From positions 62,001-126,000 of the forward strand of contig NZ_JAADJV010000001.1 of NCBI RefSeq assembly GCF_011684115.1: a DNA stretch of 64,000 bases. The letters are read 5' to 3'. Below, in pieces: positions 27,340-37,134 of this stretch. The position numbers and the translations under genes were made by a program. The DNA is from Rahnella aceris (lineage in GTDB: Bacteria; Pseudomonadota; Gammaproteobacteria; Enterobacterales; Enterobacteriaceae). Within the stretch, counting starts at the first letter, position 1. Every line of letters begins with the position of its first letter. The notes under the pieces were generated by a model that saw only the letters and a program-made list of their open reading frames with translations, was not told where the DNA came from and did no database searches.

Positions 27340-28497
27340 ATGGCGGTCATTTCCGGACAGATTATCGAGCAGGCGAAGCAGTGGCGTCGCGACTTTCACA
27401 GGCGACCTGAACTGGGTCTGAATGAGCATGGCACCGCAAAAATAATCAGTGAACTGCTACTGTCTTTTGGTCTTGAAGTGTATACGGGCATTGCCGAAAC
27501 CGGCGTTATTGCCACACTGCGAAACGGCGAAGGCCCTTCAATCGGACTGCGTGCAGATATCGACGCATTACCCATTCAAGAACTGAATGAATTCGAGCAC
27601 CAGTCACAAAACCCGGGCCTGATGCATGCCTGCGGGCACGATGGCCATACATCCATTTTGCTGGGCGCGGCAAAACATCTGAGTGAGAACCGTCATTTTC
27701 GCGGCACTGTCCATTTCATCTTTCAGCCTGCTGAAGAAAACTTAGGCGGTGGCGAAATGATGGTGAAAGAAGGGCTGTTTGACCGTTTTCCGATGCAGGC
27801 GGTTTACGCGCTGCATAACTGGCCGGGACTGCCGGTTGGCGAAGTAGCGGTCAGCGAGGGGCCGATGATGGCGTCGCAGGATAATTTCTATATCACCCTG
27901 ACCGGCAAAGGTTGTCACGCGGCGATGCCGGAACGGGGTGCGGATCCCGTGGTGGCTGGCGCGCAGCTGATTTTGTCATTGCAAAGCCTGATTTCGCGCC
28001 GCCTGTCGCCGCTGGAACAAACGGTGATCAGCCTGACGCAACTTCATGCGGGCGAAGCCATTAACGTCATTCCTGAAACGCTGCATATGTGGGGCACGCT
28101 GCGTTGCCTGAGCAACAAAACCCGTCAGACCTGCTGGCGGCTGATTGAAGAATACGTCCATGCGGTGCCGTTACCGTACGGTGTGAAAGGGGAAGTGCGC
28201 TGGGAATTGGGTTATCCGGTCACGCAGAACCATGCAGCGCAGGCAGAGATTGTGCGCGACGCGGCGAAAAACACGCCGGGTATTCAGAAAGTGCATTTCA
28301 ATAATGCGCCGTCGATGGCTGCAGAAGATTTTGCTTATCTGCTGCAAGCGTGTCCGGGAGCCTATTTCTGGCTGGGTGCCGATGGCGCCACACCTTCTGA
28401 CTCACTGCATAGCCCGCGCTACGACTTTAATGACGACATTATTCCGCTCGGCATCGGTGTGCTGACCACGCTGGTGGAGCGCGAGCTGAAAGCCTGA
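27340..28497 (+). CDS. M20-family amidohydrolase (hippurate hydrolase-like)
   Basis: This 385-aa zinc amidohydrolase of the M20D type cleaves N-acyl or N-aminoacyl amides. Motifs are IGLRADIDALPI (about residue 67), MHACGHDGHTSILLGAAKHL (about 95-114, metal ligands) and HFIFQPAEENLGGGEMMV (catalytic Glu pair near 130). The dimerisation lid follows from about 170, and the C-terminal histidine motif is SMAAEDFAYLLQ. The ATG at 27340 fits the family start better than 27310. It converges with the acetyltransferase gene at a shared terminator. Confidence 0.92.
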   Translation: MAVISGQIIEQAKQWRRDFHRRPELGLNEHGTAKIISELLLSFGLEVYTGIAETGVIATLRNGEGPSIGLRADIDALPIQELNEFEHQSQNPGLMHACGHDGHTSILLGAAKHLSENRHFRGTVHFIFQPAEENLGGGEMMVKEGLFDRFPMQAVYALHNWPGLPVGEVAVSEGPMMASQDNFYITLTGKGCHAAMPERGADPVVAGAQLILSLQSLISRRLSPLEQTVISLTQLHAGEAINVIPETLHMWGTLRCLSNKTRQTCWRLIEEYVHAVPLPYGVKGEVRWELGYPVTQNHAAQAEIVRDAAKNTPGIQKVHFNNAPSMAAEDFAYLLQACPGAYFWLGADGATPSDSLHSPRYDFNDDIIPLGIGVLTTLVERELKA

Positions 28498-28519
28498 TCG
28501 CATTTTTCATGGCATTCCG

Positions 28520-28564
28520 GACCGGACAACAGAGGCGTTACGCATTGTCCGGTCTGGTTTTTTA
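28520..28564. terminator. Terminator between convergent genes
   Basis: GACCGGACAA (28520-28529) and TTGTCCGGTC (28545-28554) form a 10-bp stem followed by TGGTTTTTTA. It ends the amidohydrolase transcript. Confidence 0.85.
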
Positions 28565-29344
28565 TATTTCTGCCAGCTCTTGCGCAATATTCACCACTTT
28601 ATAGTGATGTTCGCTGATGACCTTCCGGCGTATTTTATCTTCCATCTCATCGGCGAATTTTACAATATCATCAGCCGCTGCGAAGTCGGGTAAATCAGTA
28701 ATTTTATAATTCCACCATTGAATAGATTGTAAACGATTAATAATACTTTTCTCAAACCGGTATTTAATCACTCTGGCCGGAATACCCGCGACAATCGCGT
28801 ACGGAGGAACATCAGACGTGACGACGGCATTGGCGGCAATAATTGCGCCATTGCCGATAGTGATGCCGCCTTTTAATACGGCGTGTTCGCCCACCCAAAC
28901 ATCATGACCTAATACCGTCGCCTCCGGCATATAGTCGAACCCGGCAATATTCAGCGTTTCTCCGAATTGTTCCTGCGCCACTTTGGGGAAGAAATCATGA
29001 TACGTCAGCGGGCTGGTCGTAAACCGGTGTATGGGATGTTGCGGCCCCATAACCCGCACTCCTGCTGCCAGGCTGCAAAATCTGCCAGTTTTGAGGTTAT
29101 TGGGTAATTTACTGCACGCGTAAGAATACGCGCCCATTGAACAGAAACTTTTTCGTGGCATTGAGGCGTACTCTTCAACCCAAACATCCTCGGTAAATTT
29201 TATTCTCTCCCCTTTTTTAAAAAGGAATATATTTCTCTTTTTATATATTCCTTTCACTATTTCCGGGAATTTAAGATGGATCTTATGGCGTAAACAATAA
29301 TCCTCATGTTTTTGAGCCCATCGAAAGTTAACGGGATACTTCAT
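28562..29344 (-). CDS. CatB-like hexapeptide-repeat O-acetyltransferase
   Basis: This 260-aa protein has left-handed beta-helix repeats at about 95-200: the loop GPQHPIHRFTTSPLTYHDFF, then TVLGHDVWVGEHAVLKGGIT and IGNGAIIAANAVVTSDVP. It also has the classic VAGIPARVIKYRF end. This is the CatB/LpxA-like xenobiotic and sugar acetyltransferase fold, with the catalytic His in QHPIHR. A GAGGAG site precedes the ATG. The unusual N-terminal 60 residues (RWAQKHEDYCLRHKI) suggest a surface polysaccharide substrate. AT-rich parts hint at transfer. Confidence 0.85.
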   Translation of the reverse strand: MKYPVNFRWAQKHEDYCLRHKIHLKFPEIVKGIYKKRNIFLFKKGERIKFTEDVWVEEYASMPRKSFCSMGAYSYACSKLPNNLKTGRFCSLAAGVRVMGPQHPIHRFTTSPLTYHDFFPKVAQEQFGETLNIAGFDYMPEATVLGHDVWVGEHAVLKGGITIGNGAIIAANAVVTSDVPPYAIVAGIPARVIKYRFEKSIINRLQSIQWWNYKITDLPDFAAADDIVKFADEMEDKIRRKVISEHHYKVVNIAQELAEI

Positions 29345-29464
29345 TCATTGCTCCTCAAAGGTGACATGCTGTTTTTATATATTCTTGTCTAAATCCTAGC
29401 ATAAAACAGACATTACAAAATCTGAGGTCGGCGGAAAATACGTGAGGAGGCGATGAAGTAAAGC

Positions 29465-29494
29465 AAAAAACGCCCGGAGGATAAAGTCCGGGCG
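29465..29494 (-). terminator. Terminator of the chemoreceptor gene
   Basis: CGCCCGGA and TCCGGGCG pair at 29471-29494. On the minus strand they are followed by TTTTTT (29470-29465). It lies 32 bp beyond the stop of the chemoreceptor gene. Confidence 0.85.
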
Positions 29495-29525
29495 CTGTGA
29501 TGAACATCTTACTCAGGCGGCGCGA

Positions 29526-31313
29526 TCAGACCCGGAAATGCCCGACGGCAACCGCCAGACCGGTGGCTTGTTCCTGCAACGCCGACGCCGCCCCCGTGGA
29601 TTCCTGAACCATCGCTGCGTTCTGCTGCACCATGCCGTCGAGCTGGGTAATGGCACGGTTGATTTCGTTAATACTCAGCATCTGCTCTTCAGATGCATGG
29701 GTGATTTCCAGCATGACACTGCTGACGTTCGACACGTTGCTGACGATTTCGCTCATGCTGTCGCTGGCGAGGCGCACCTGCGCTGAGCCGGACGCCACGC
29801 TGCTCACCGTTGATTCGATAAGCACTTTGATCTCTTTCGCCGCCTGCGCACTGCGTTGTGCGAGGCTGCGCACTTCGCTGGCGACGACCGCAAAACCGCG
29901 CCCCTGTTCACCTGCGCGCGCGGCTTCGACTGCGGCGTTCAGCGCCAGGATATTGGTCTGGAAGGCAATACCGTCGATCACACTGGTAATGTCTCCGATT
30001 TTCGATGACGCGGTTTCGATGCTTTCCATCGTTTTAATGACTTTAGTCACCACTTCGTCACCGCGTATGGCCGCCGCAGAAGCGGATTTAGCGGTTTCGG
30101 ATGCTTGTTTCGCCGAACTGGCCGACTGGGAAACCGTCGCCGTGATCTGCTCAAGGGATGCGGCGGTTTGTTGCAGGCTGGCTGCGGCAGAGTCTGTACG
30201 ACCGGACAAATCGTTATTCCCTGCGGCGATTTCATCGGCCGCGATTTTAACGGATTCACTGGTGGTGCGGATTTCAGACATCACTTTGCTTAGCTTATCA
30301 ACGAAGGTGTTGAAGGCGTGCGCGATTTGCGTCACTTCATCATGTCCGTCAGCCGGCAGGCGCTGCGTCAGATCATCCTCACCGGAACTGATCGCATTGA
30401 GCGTATCGCGCACCACCGACAGGCGGTGGAACGATTTGCTGATAATCAGCCCGATGACGACGGCTGAAATCAGCACGATCACAATCAGCGTAATCACCGA
30501 CGAGGTCAGCAGGGATCGCATACCCGCAGTGGACTCTTTCTTATCCTGCGCCACCAGCGTGAACCATTCCGTACCTGCTACCGGCATCGCACGGACGCGC
30601 TTGACCGCACCGTTCAGACGGATATCCACCGGTGCATTGGCGGCAAACACATCCTGCAAATTCACCCCTTCCGCCAGTGCGGTAAACGGCTTCAGTGCCA
30701 GGCTGGTATCCGGATGCGCGATGATCACACCGGATTTATCCACCAGCATGCCGAAACTGCCTGGCGTCGGATGAATGGTATTAACGTTGCTCACGACGCT
30801 GTCCATCGAGACATCGCCCGCCACAACCGCTTTCAGCGTGCCTGCTTCCATCACCGGTACGGCGAAAGTGACCACCAGTTTCCCGCTACCGGCATCAATA
30901 TAAGGCGGTGTGGCCACCGGATGTCCGGCGGCTTCAGCCTGCTTGTACCACGGGCGGCCGGTCGGATCGTAATCCGCAGGCACACCGGTCGGATCGGAGA
31001 ACTTCGCGGTGCGGTTTGCATAACCGACATACACGTTGGTAAATCCACCTGCACTGGCGATCTGCTTGAGAACCGGGATCGGATCTTCTGACATCGCGAT
31101 CTGTTGCAGTGAAACGATCATCCCTGTTTTCGAGCTTACCCAATCGCTGATCCCTCGCGTGTGGCTGGCCGTCAGCGCGTTAAGTGTGCTGTCTGTCGCC
31201 TGACTGTTGTACTTGTTGGCAACGGTATAACTCAGGAAGGTATTGATAATCAGCGAACAGGCCACGATGACGATACAGGCCGTGATAATGCGCGAACGGA
31301 TGGTTTTAAGCAT
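29526..31313 (-). CDS. Methyl-accepting chemotaxis protein
   Basis: This 595-aa chemoreceptor has TM1 near residues 8-30 ([20 protein letters not shown]), a periplasmic double-Cache sensor domain from 35 to 275 ([31 protein letters not shown]), and TM2 near 276-297. A HAMP domain ([20 protein letters not shown]) follows. The long signalling domain has the hairpin tip [20 protein letters not shown]. It ends at VGHFRV with no NWETF-like receptor tail, so it would be a low-abundance type receptor. Cache domains often sense amino acids or organic acids. The ligand here is not known. Confidence 0.93.
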   Translation of the reverse strand: MLKTIRSRIITACIVIVACSLIINTFLSYTVANKYNSQATDSTLNALTASHTRGISDWVSSKTGMIVSLQQIAMSEDPIPVLKQIASAGGFTNVYVGYANRTAKFSDPTGVPADYDPTGRPWYKQAEAAGHPVATPPYIDAGSGKLVVTFAVPVMEAGTLKAVVAGDVSMDSVVSNVNTIHPTPGSFGMLVDKSGVIIAHPDTSLALKPFTALAEGVNLQDVFAANAPVDIRLNGAVKRVRAMPVAGTEWFTLVAQDKKESTAGMRSLLTSSVITLIVIVLISAVVIGLIISKSFHRLSVVRDTLNAISSGEDDLTQRLPADGHDEVTQIAHAFNTFVDKLSKVMSEIRTTSESVKIAADEIAAGNNDLSGRTDSAAASLQQTAASLEQITATVSQSASSAKQASETAKSASAAAIRGDEVVTKVIKTMESIETASSKIGDITSVIDGIAFQTNILALNAAVEAARAGEQGRGFAVVASEVRSLAQRSAQAAKEIKVLIESTVSSVASGSAQVRLASDSMSEIVSNVSNVSSVMLEITHASEEQMLSINEINRAITQLDGMVQQNAAMVQESTGAASALQEQATGLAVAVGHFRV

Positions 31314-31641
31314 GAGCGTTTCCCTGGAAGGAATCTTAAGTTTTAGTTATCGGCAGGGAAGGGAAAAACTTGAGACCCGTCACAAAAAACAGAGGCTTGT
31401 CGGGGCGAAAGGACGTCCCTGTTTATTTCAGCGCGAAATTAAAGGCCTTCCTAAACCAACCCGCTGCTCATTGTAACGTCCGCCGCGCTTTCTCTAAATT
31501 TCGTGAAACGCCTCCCAAATCTGATCACAATTCCACCAGGGGATCTTGCGGCTTTTATCCGTGGGTGATAGTAATGCACTACTTCACAAAATAAAGTGAA
31601 GAAGGAAAGTACATCACGAATCAGTTTACAAAGGACATCCC
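31314..31641. other. Divergent intergenic region with operon promoter
   Basis: This region of about 330 bp separates the chemoreceptor from the sugar operon. It has a TGATCACA half-palindrome near 31520 that loosely fits a CRP site. An inverted repeat at 31582-31601 is the likely operator. No gene is supported. Confidence 0.45.
31582..31601 (+). promoter_or_regulatory. Candidate operator of the sugar operon
   Basis: CTTCAC and GTGAAG are separated by AAAATAAA, about 40 bp before the first gene. Spaced palindromes of this kind are used by RpiR regulators, one of which is encoded in the operon (36276-37133). The assignment is inferred. Confidence 0.4.
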
Positions 31642-32622
31642 ATGTCAGAACTTAAATTTGCCACACGTCTGAACTCGTTTGCGTCGGGGGCACATCTTTA
31701 CTGGCCTGAACAGAAAGGCAAACCTTCAGTGCTGCAAATGATCGAACGTGCAGCTACGGTTAAAGGATTGACGCATCTGGACCTGAATTATCCGCAGCAC
31801 ATGACCGGCGATATCACTTTGATGCGCCAGAAAATCGAAGAAGTCGGGCTGGCGGTGAACGGGATGCAAATGCGCTGGGATGCTCCGGAATTTAAAATCG
31901 GCGCATTTACTCACCCGGATCCAAAAATTCGTCGTCAGGCGATTGAATTGACCAAACGCGGGATCGACGCCGGTCGTGAGTTTGGTGCCAGCATTATGAC
32001 GTTGTGGATGGGACAGGATGGCTTTGATTACTGTTTCCAGGCTGACTACAAAAAAATCTGGGAAGACGCAGTCAGCGCTGTGCGTGAAGTGGCGGAATAC
32101 GCCCCGGATATCGACGTCAGCATTGAATACAAACCCAACGAACCACGCGCTTACAGCATTTTCCCAAATGCCACTACCTGTCTGCTGGCGGTTGAAGAAG
32201 CCGGTTGCAAGAACTTAGGTATCACACTGGATTTCGCGCATGTGTTGTTTGCCAACGAAGTACCGGCGTTTGCGGCGGCGATGGTAGCCCGCCGTTCGCG
32301 TTTGCTGGGGCTCGATCTCAATGACGGCTGGGGCAAACGCGACGACGGCCTGATGGTCGGCTCCGTCAACCCGCGTGCCACGCTGGAATTCCTGTTGCAG
32401 ATGAAACGCGACGGCTATAAAGGCGCGTATTACTTCGATACCTTCCCGGACGCCAGCGGTTTGGATCCGGTGCGTGAAGCAGAAACCAATATCGCGACCG
32501 TGATCCGTTTACTCAAACTTTGCGAAAAACTCGAGAATAACCCGGCGCTGAATGAAGCCATCAGCAGGCAGGACGCCGTAGCCACACAGCAAATCGTCAA
32601 CGACGTGATGTTGGCGCAGTAA
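31642..32622 (+). CDS. TIM-barrel sugar isomerase/epimerase
   Basis: This 326-aa protein belongs to the AP-endonuclease-2-like / xylose isomerase superfamily (PF01261). Likely metal ligands are Glu in VSIEYKPNEPR (near 173), Asp in GITLDFAHVLF (near 197), Asp-Asn in LDLNDGWGKRDD (near 230) and Glu/Asp in YFDTFPD (near 263). The EYKPNEPR and DxxHxxF signatures resemble L-rhamnose isomerase and D-tagatose 3-epimerase relatives. It would convert the imported sugar or its ketose. It is the first gene of a six-gene operon. The exact sugar is unknown. Confidence 0.85.
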   Translation: MSELKFATRLNSFASGAHLYWPEQKGKPSVLQMIERAATVKGLTHLDLNYPQHMTGDITLMRQKIEEVGLAVNGMQMRWDAPEFKIGAFTHPDPKIRRQAIELTKRGIDAGREFGASIMTLWMGQDGFDYCFQADYKKIWEDAVSAVREVAEYAPDIDVSIEYKPNEPRAYSIFPNATTCLLAVEEAGCKNLGITLDFAHVLFANEVPAFAAAMVARRSRLLGLDLNDGWGKRDDGLMVGSVNPRATLEFLLQMKRDGYKGAYYFDTFPDASGLDPVREAETNIATVIRLLKLCEKLENNPALNEAISRQDAVATQQIVNDVMLAQ

Positions 32623-32680
32623 AGCGACCCGCCACAGCGCGTGTCGCTGTGACACCATAAAAATAACAATCGAAGGCCAG

Positions 32681-33727
32681 ATGATGAAAAAACTCTTACT
32701 GTCTGTACTCACCTCTACACTGCTTTGCACCAGCGTTTATGCCGCCGATCTGCCACCGTTGCAATCCGATACCGAACCGGATCGCACTGACTGGACGCAA
32801 CTCACGGCCAAATATGGCCCGCTGCCGGCAATCGACAAATCCCTCAAAATCGGCGGTGTGTCTAAAACGCTGACCAATGAATACTGGCGCTCACTCGGCC
32901 AGGGATATAAGGAATTCGGTGATAAGCACGGCATCACCGTCGAATATCAGGCTGCGGCTAACGAAGACGACCAGCTCGGTCAGCTTTCTATCGCCGAAAC
33001 CCTCATTTCACAGGGCTTCAACGGTTTGCTGGTGTCGCCGCAAACTGACGCCAACCTGCAACCGGCGTACGAATCGGCTAAAAGCAAAGGCATTGCTGTC
33101 GTTAACGTGAATGATGCGGTGATGCCGAATGCGGCGCATTACGTCGGTAACGTACAGAAAGACAACGGCGTACGCGTCGCCAACTGGTTTATCAAAAAAC
33201 ATCCTGAAGGCGGCAAAGTGGCCGTCATCGAAGGCCAGCCGGGGGTGTATGCCGCGGCGCAGCGTACCAGAGGCTTCAAAGAAACGATTCAGACCAGCGG
33301 GAAATTCACCGTAGTCGCCAGCGTTCCGGCCAACTGGAGCCGTGAAAATGCCTATAACGCAGCGGCGACAATTTTACAGCAACATCCTGATCTGATTGGG
33401 TTCTACGCCAACAACGATGGCATGGCACTCGGTGTGGTTGAAGCCGTGGCGGCTGCCGGAAAATCCAAACAGGTGGCGGTATTTGGCACTGACGGTATCT
33501 CCGATGCTTATGCCTCTATCAAGCGTGGCGAGCTGACCGGCACGGTGGACAGCTTCCCGGTGCTCACAGGGGAAGTGGCGATGGAAGTGGTCGTACGCCT
33601 GATTAACGGACAGAAAATCTCCCGCGTGGTCTCCACTCCGCAGGCGCTGATTACCCAGGACAATGCTGATGCGTTCTCCACCAAAGATAACGCGAAACTT
33701 CGCCAGCTGCTGGCTCAGCAACAATAA
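32681..33727 (+). CDS. Periplasmic sugar-binding protein of the ribose type
   Basis: This 348-aa protein has a signal peptide (KKLLLSVLTSTLLCTSVYAA). A type I periplasmic-binding fold (IGGVSKTLTNEYWRSLGQGY, GFNGLLVSPQTDANLQPAYE, AVFGTDGISDAYASIKRGEL) follows. It delivers a monosaccharide to the ABC transporter encoded next. The N-terminal extension after the signal (about 40 residues with DWTQLTAKYGPLP) is longer than in RbsB, suggesting a specialised ligand. It starts with two ATG codons; the first is used here. Confidence 0.9.
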   Translation: MMKKLLLSVLTSTLLCTSVYAADLPPLQSDTEPDRTDWTQLTAKYGPLPAIDKSLKIGGVSKTLTNEYWRSLGQGYKEFGDKHGITVEYQAAANEDDQLGQLSIAETLISQGFNGLLVSPQTDANLQPAYESAKSKGIAVVNVNDAVMPNAAHYVGNVQKDNGVRVANWFIKKHPEGGKVAVIEGQPGVYAAAQRTRGFKETIQTSGKFTVVASVPANWSRENAYNAAATILQQHPDLIGFYANNDGMALGVVEAVAAAGKSKQVAVFGTDGISDAYASIKRGELTGTVDSFPVLTGEVAMEVVVRLINGQKISRVVSTPQALITQDNADAFSTKDNAKLRQLLAQQQ

Positions 33728-33759
33728 GTCAGACGTGTGAAAACGGGTCAGGAGAGTGT

Positions 33760-35253
33760 ATGGAACAGTACAGTTTGACGATGCGCGGCATCAGCAAAAG
33801 CTACAGCGGCGTGGCAGCAGTTCAGGGCGTTGATTTCTCTGTGAGGCCGGGCGAAGTCCATGCGCTGATTGGAGAAAATGGCGCGGGAAAATCGACACTG
33901 CTGAATATTTTGTCCGGTGTGCGGGCGGCAGATTCCGGTGAAATTCTGGTGGAAGGGCAGGTTATTCAGATGAAGAATCCGCTGTCTGCCCGTCATGCCG
34001 GTATCGCGATGATCCACCAGGAATTGCAGCACGTTCCTGAACTCTCCGTGGCACAGAATATGTTTCTTGGCCGCCCGTTAACGAAACTCAAAGGGTTGTT
34101 TGTCGACAGAAAGGCTCAGTACAAAAGGGCAGTGGCGATCCTGCGTCGTCTTGATCCCAGTATTGATCCCGATGAGCCGATCAAGAACCTGAAAGTATCT
34201 CAGCAACAGATCGTTGAAATCGCCCGCGCTTTGCTGGATGAAGCGAAGATCATTGCAATGGATGAACCGACTTCCAGCCTGACGCCGACGGAGTTTGAGC
34301 GCCTGGCAGAGCTGATTTCAGATCTCAAATCGATGAATGTGTCGCTGATTTATGTCTCACACAAAATGAACGAGATTTTCAAAGTTTGCGATCGGGCGAC
34401 GATCTTACGTGATGGTAAACAGGTCGGCGTGGTCAATATCTGCGATGAAACCGAAGAAACTATTGTCACCAAAATGGTCGGACGCAAAATCGAAAAAATG
34501 CACCATCACTCTTATGCGACCGGCAGGGAAGTGCTGCGCGTCGAAGGATTGAGTCGTGATAATGCCGTGCGGTCGGCGACTTTTTCCGTCGGAGCAGGTG
34601 AAGTGCTGGGAATTGCCGGACTGGTCGGTTCCGGGCGTACAGAGTTGCTGAAACTCATCGCCGGCATTGATGCCAAAACCGGCGGCAGCATTGAGGTGGA
34701 AGGCGTCGCGGTGAAAAATCACAATGTCAGTTCTGCTATCCGCGCCGGGATCGGACTGGTGCCGGAAGATCGTAAAAAAGAGGGCATCATTAAAGAGCGC
34801 GCAGTCAAAATGAATATGGCGTTGCCGTCAATGGGGCGATTTACCCGATACGGTTTACTGAAAAGAAATCAGCTGGATAAAACGGCGCTGGACGTGATGA
34901 CCGATCTGCGGTTGCGTCCGCTTAACATAGAAAAACCCATTGGAACACTCAGCGGCGGAAACCAGCAAAAAGTCATTATTGGTCGCTGGGTCGCAGCGGA
35001 CAATAAAGTCTTTCTTTTTGACGAGCCAACCCGGGGAATTGATATCGGAGCAAAGTCTGAGATTTATAATCTGATAGAAAAACTGGCGCAGCAGGGAAAA
35101 GCCATTGTGGTGGTTTCTTCCGAGATGCCGGAAATAATTCGTATCTCAGACAGAGTCCTGGTGATGCGTGAAGGGAAAATCACAAAAGAACTTAACGGTG
35201 ATGAGATTACTGAAGAAAACATTGCCCGTTATGCGATTAACGATGTGAATTAA
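33760..35253 (+). CDS. Sugar ABC transporter ATP-binding protein (RbsA-like)
   Basis: This 497-aa protein is two fused ABC ATPases, as in RbsA/XylG. The N-half has Walker A GENGAGKSTLLNIL (near 38), signature VSQQQIVEIARALL and Walker B IIAMDEPTSSLTP. The C-half has the degenerate GLVGSGRTELLK (near 286), signature LSGGNQQKVIIGRWVA and Walker B VFLFDEPTRGIDIG. It forms a complex with the permease encoded 51 bp downstream. A GAGAGTGT site precedes the ATG. Confidence 0.93.
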   Translation: MEQYSLTMRGISKSYSGVAAVQGVDFSVRPGEVHALIGENGAGKSTLLNILSGVRAADSGEILVEGQVIQMKNPLSARHAGIAMIHQELQHVPELSVAQNMFLGRPLTKLKGLFVDRKAQYKRAVAILRRLDPSIDPDEPIKNLKVSQQQIVEIARALLDEAKIIAMDEPTSSLTPTEFERLAELISDLKSMNVSLIYVSHKMNEIFKVCDRATILRDGKQVGVVNICDETEETIVTKMVGRKIEKMHHHSYATGREVLRVEGLSRDNAVRSATFSVGAGEVLGIAGLVGSGRTELLKLIAGIDAKTGGSIEVEGVAVKNHNVSSAIRAGIGLVPEDRKKEGIIKERAVKMNMALPSMGRFTRYGLLKRNQLDKTALDVMTDLRLRPLNIEKPIGTLSGGNQQKVIIGRWVAADNKVFLFDEPTRGIDIGAKSEIYNLIEKLAQQGKAIVVVSSEMPEIIRISDRVLVMREGKITKELNGDEITEENIARYAINDVN

Positions 35254-35304
35254 GCGGTCTGAAAACTATTTCTCCGACACCTACAAAGATTAAAGGCCAT
35301 TATT

Positions 35305-36276
35305 ATGACGACTCAAGGTAATGTTCAGCCCAAGGTTATGCCTTCGGCATTATTTAAATTCAACGTACGCGATGCCGGTACGCTGATTGGCTTAGTGATT
35401 ATTGTGATCACCTTCTCTTTTTTGTCGCCGGTATTTTTTACCGTCCCTAATTTACTCAATATATTACAGCAGTCCTCCATCAACGGAATTATTGCGCTGG
35501 GTATGACGCTGGTCATTATTTCCGGCGGTATCGATCTCTCCGTCGGGCCGACGGCGGCACTTTCGGCGGTGCTGGGTGCCACGCTGATGGTGTCCGGCGT
35601 CCCGGTTCCACTGGCAATAATGGCGACGCTGGGTGTCGGCGCACTGTGCGGCGTGTTCAGCGGCATGCTGGTGGCGTATGCCGGTTTACAGCCGTTTATC
35701 GTCACCCTCGGCGGACTCTCGCTGTTCCGCGCGCTGGCGCTGATTTTTACCAACGGCAACCCGATTTTTGGTATCCCGATGGAGTTTCGCACCGTCATTA
35801 ACAGCACGATTTTCGGGGTTCCGGCACCAATCGTGATTGTTATTGCTATCGCGGCGATACTCTGGACGGTGATGAACAAAACGCCGCTGGGGGAATATAT
35901 TCTGGCCGTGGGCGGTAACGAAGAAGCCGCACGAGTCGCGGGGGTTCCGGTCAAAAGAACCAAGGTCACGGTCTTTGTGATCTCCGGTGTGCTGGCCTCT
36001 TTAGCCTCACTGATTTTGATTGGTCGCCTGGGTGCCGCTGAACCGACCATGGGGAATTTATGGGAGCTGGATGCTATTGCTGCGGCGGCAATTGGCGGGG
36101 CTTCGCTGATGGGCGGGAAAGGCAGTGTGATCGGCACACTGATTGGCGCGGTTATTTTAGGTTCATTGCGTAATGGTCTGACACTTCTCAATATTCAGGC
36201 GTTTTATCAATTGCTTGCTACTGGCCTTATTATTATCATAGCGATGTTGATTGACAGAGCGACACGAGGCAAGTAA
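35305..36276 (+). CDS. Sugar ABC transporter permease (RbsC-like)
   Basis: This 323-aa inner-membrane protein has about 8-10 hydrophobic helices and typical RbsC signatures: MTLVIISGGIDLSVGPTAAL (near 70), PFIVTLGGLSLFRALALIF (near 135) and GGNEEAARVAGVPVKRTKVT (near 205). GGASLMGGKGSVIGTLIGAV is near 265. It ends in the TAATGA overlap with the regulator gene (36276). It forms the channel for the ABC importer of this operon. Confidence 0.93.
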   Translation: MTTQGNVQPKVMPSALFKFNVRDAGTLIGLVIIVITFSFLSPVFFTVPNLLNILQQSSINGIIALGMTLVIISGGIDLSVGPTAALSAVLGATLMVSGVPVPLAIMATLGVGALCGVFSGMLVAYAGLQPFIVTLGGLSLFRALALIFTNGNPIFGIPMEFRTVINSTIFGVPAPIVIVIAIAAILWTVMNKTPLGEYILAVGGNEEAARVAGVPVKRTKVTVFVISGVLASLASLILIGRLGAAEPTMGNLWELDAIAAAAIGGASLMGGKGSVIGTLIGAVILGSLRNGLTLLNIQAFYQLLATGLIIIIAMLIDRATRGK

Positions 36277-37133
36277 TGAATCAGGATCCGCGAGCCATTG
36301 GTGCTCAAATTCGTATGAAATTGCCACATCTGACGCCGCTGGAAAGAAAAGTCGTCGAAGCGATTACGTCTAAAAATGATTTTTCTGAGCAAACTTCATT
36401 AAAAGAAATTGCGCTGGAAAATAATGTTTCTGAGGCGATGATTGTTAAACTGACCAAAAAATTAAACTTTTCAGGATTCAGAGATTTCAGAAGCAGTTTG
36501 ATTTATTACAACTATTCTGAAGTGGCAAATTTACATGCGGAAATTGAGCCGGGAGACTCGTCGGAACAATTACTTGAAAAAGTATTCCGTACCTCTATTC
36601 AGGCAATAGAAGAAACATTATCTATTGTCGATGTTTCGGAATTTAACCGGGCTGCTGACATTTTATTTAAAGCCAGGCACATCGATTTATATGCTGTCGG
36701 CGGCTCTGCTGCCGTCGCCAGAGATTTGTCGCATAAATTGCTGAAAATTGGCATTAAAACGACGGTCTACGATGATGCGCATATCATGCTGATGTCGGCA
36801 GCGGTCTTATCGGACGATGATGCGGTGGTGGCGATCAGCCATTCCGGTGCCACCCGCGCGGTGAATGATCCGATCAAACTGGCGGCGCGCAATGGCGCCA
36901 AAGTGATCGCCATCACCAATTACGCCGAGTCGCCCATTGCGCGCAATGCGCATGTGGTTCTCAATTCAACCTCTCAGGGATCGCACTTGCTCGGGGAAAA
37001 TGCTGCGTCGCGGATCGCTCAGCTGAATATTCTGGACGCCTTATTTGTGGCGATTGCCCAGAAGGATCTGAAGACAGCAGAAAAGAACCTGATGAAAACC
37101 CAGCAGGCGGTTCAGGACCTTCGGGAATACTAA
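36276..37133 (+). CDS. RpiR/MurR-family regulator with a SIS domain
   Basis: This 285-aa protein has an N-terminal helix-turn-helix at about 15-80 (LTPLERKVVEAITSKNDFSE, ENNVSEAMIVKLTKKLNFSG) and a C-terminal SIS domain at about 125-260 (IDLYAVGGSAAVARDLSHKL, VVAISHSGATRAVNDPIKLA, GAKVIAITNYAESPIARNA). SIS domains bind sugar phosphates, so it likely senses a phosphorylated intermediate and represses the operon. It overlaps the permease stop by 1 bp and ends 1 bp before the kinase gene. Confidence 0.92.
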   Translation: MNQDPRAIGAQIRMKLPHLTPLERKVVEAITSKNDFSEQTSLKEIALENNVSEAMIVKLTKKLNFSGFRDFRSSLIYYNYSEVANLHAEIEPGDSSEQLLEKVFRTSIQAIEETLSIVDVSEFNRAADILFKARHIDLYAVGGSAAVARDLSHKLLKIGIKTTVYDDAHIMLMSAAVLSDDDAVVAISHSGATRAVNDPIKLAARNGAKVIAITNYAESPIARNAHVVLNSTSQGSHLLGENAASRIAQLNILDALFVAIAQKDLKTAEKNLMKTQQAVQDLREY

Positions 37134-37134
37134 A

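Noticed and set aside
29632..30774. 380-codon plus-strand open frame across the chemoreceptor gene
   Set aside because: Serine-rich antisense shadow of the conserved signalling domain; no family features.
35325..36191. 288-codon minus-strand frame across the sugar permease
   Set aside because: Antisense to a clear permease; proline and serine bias typical of shadow frames.
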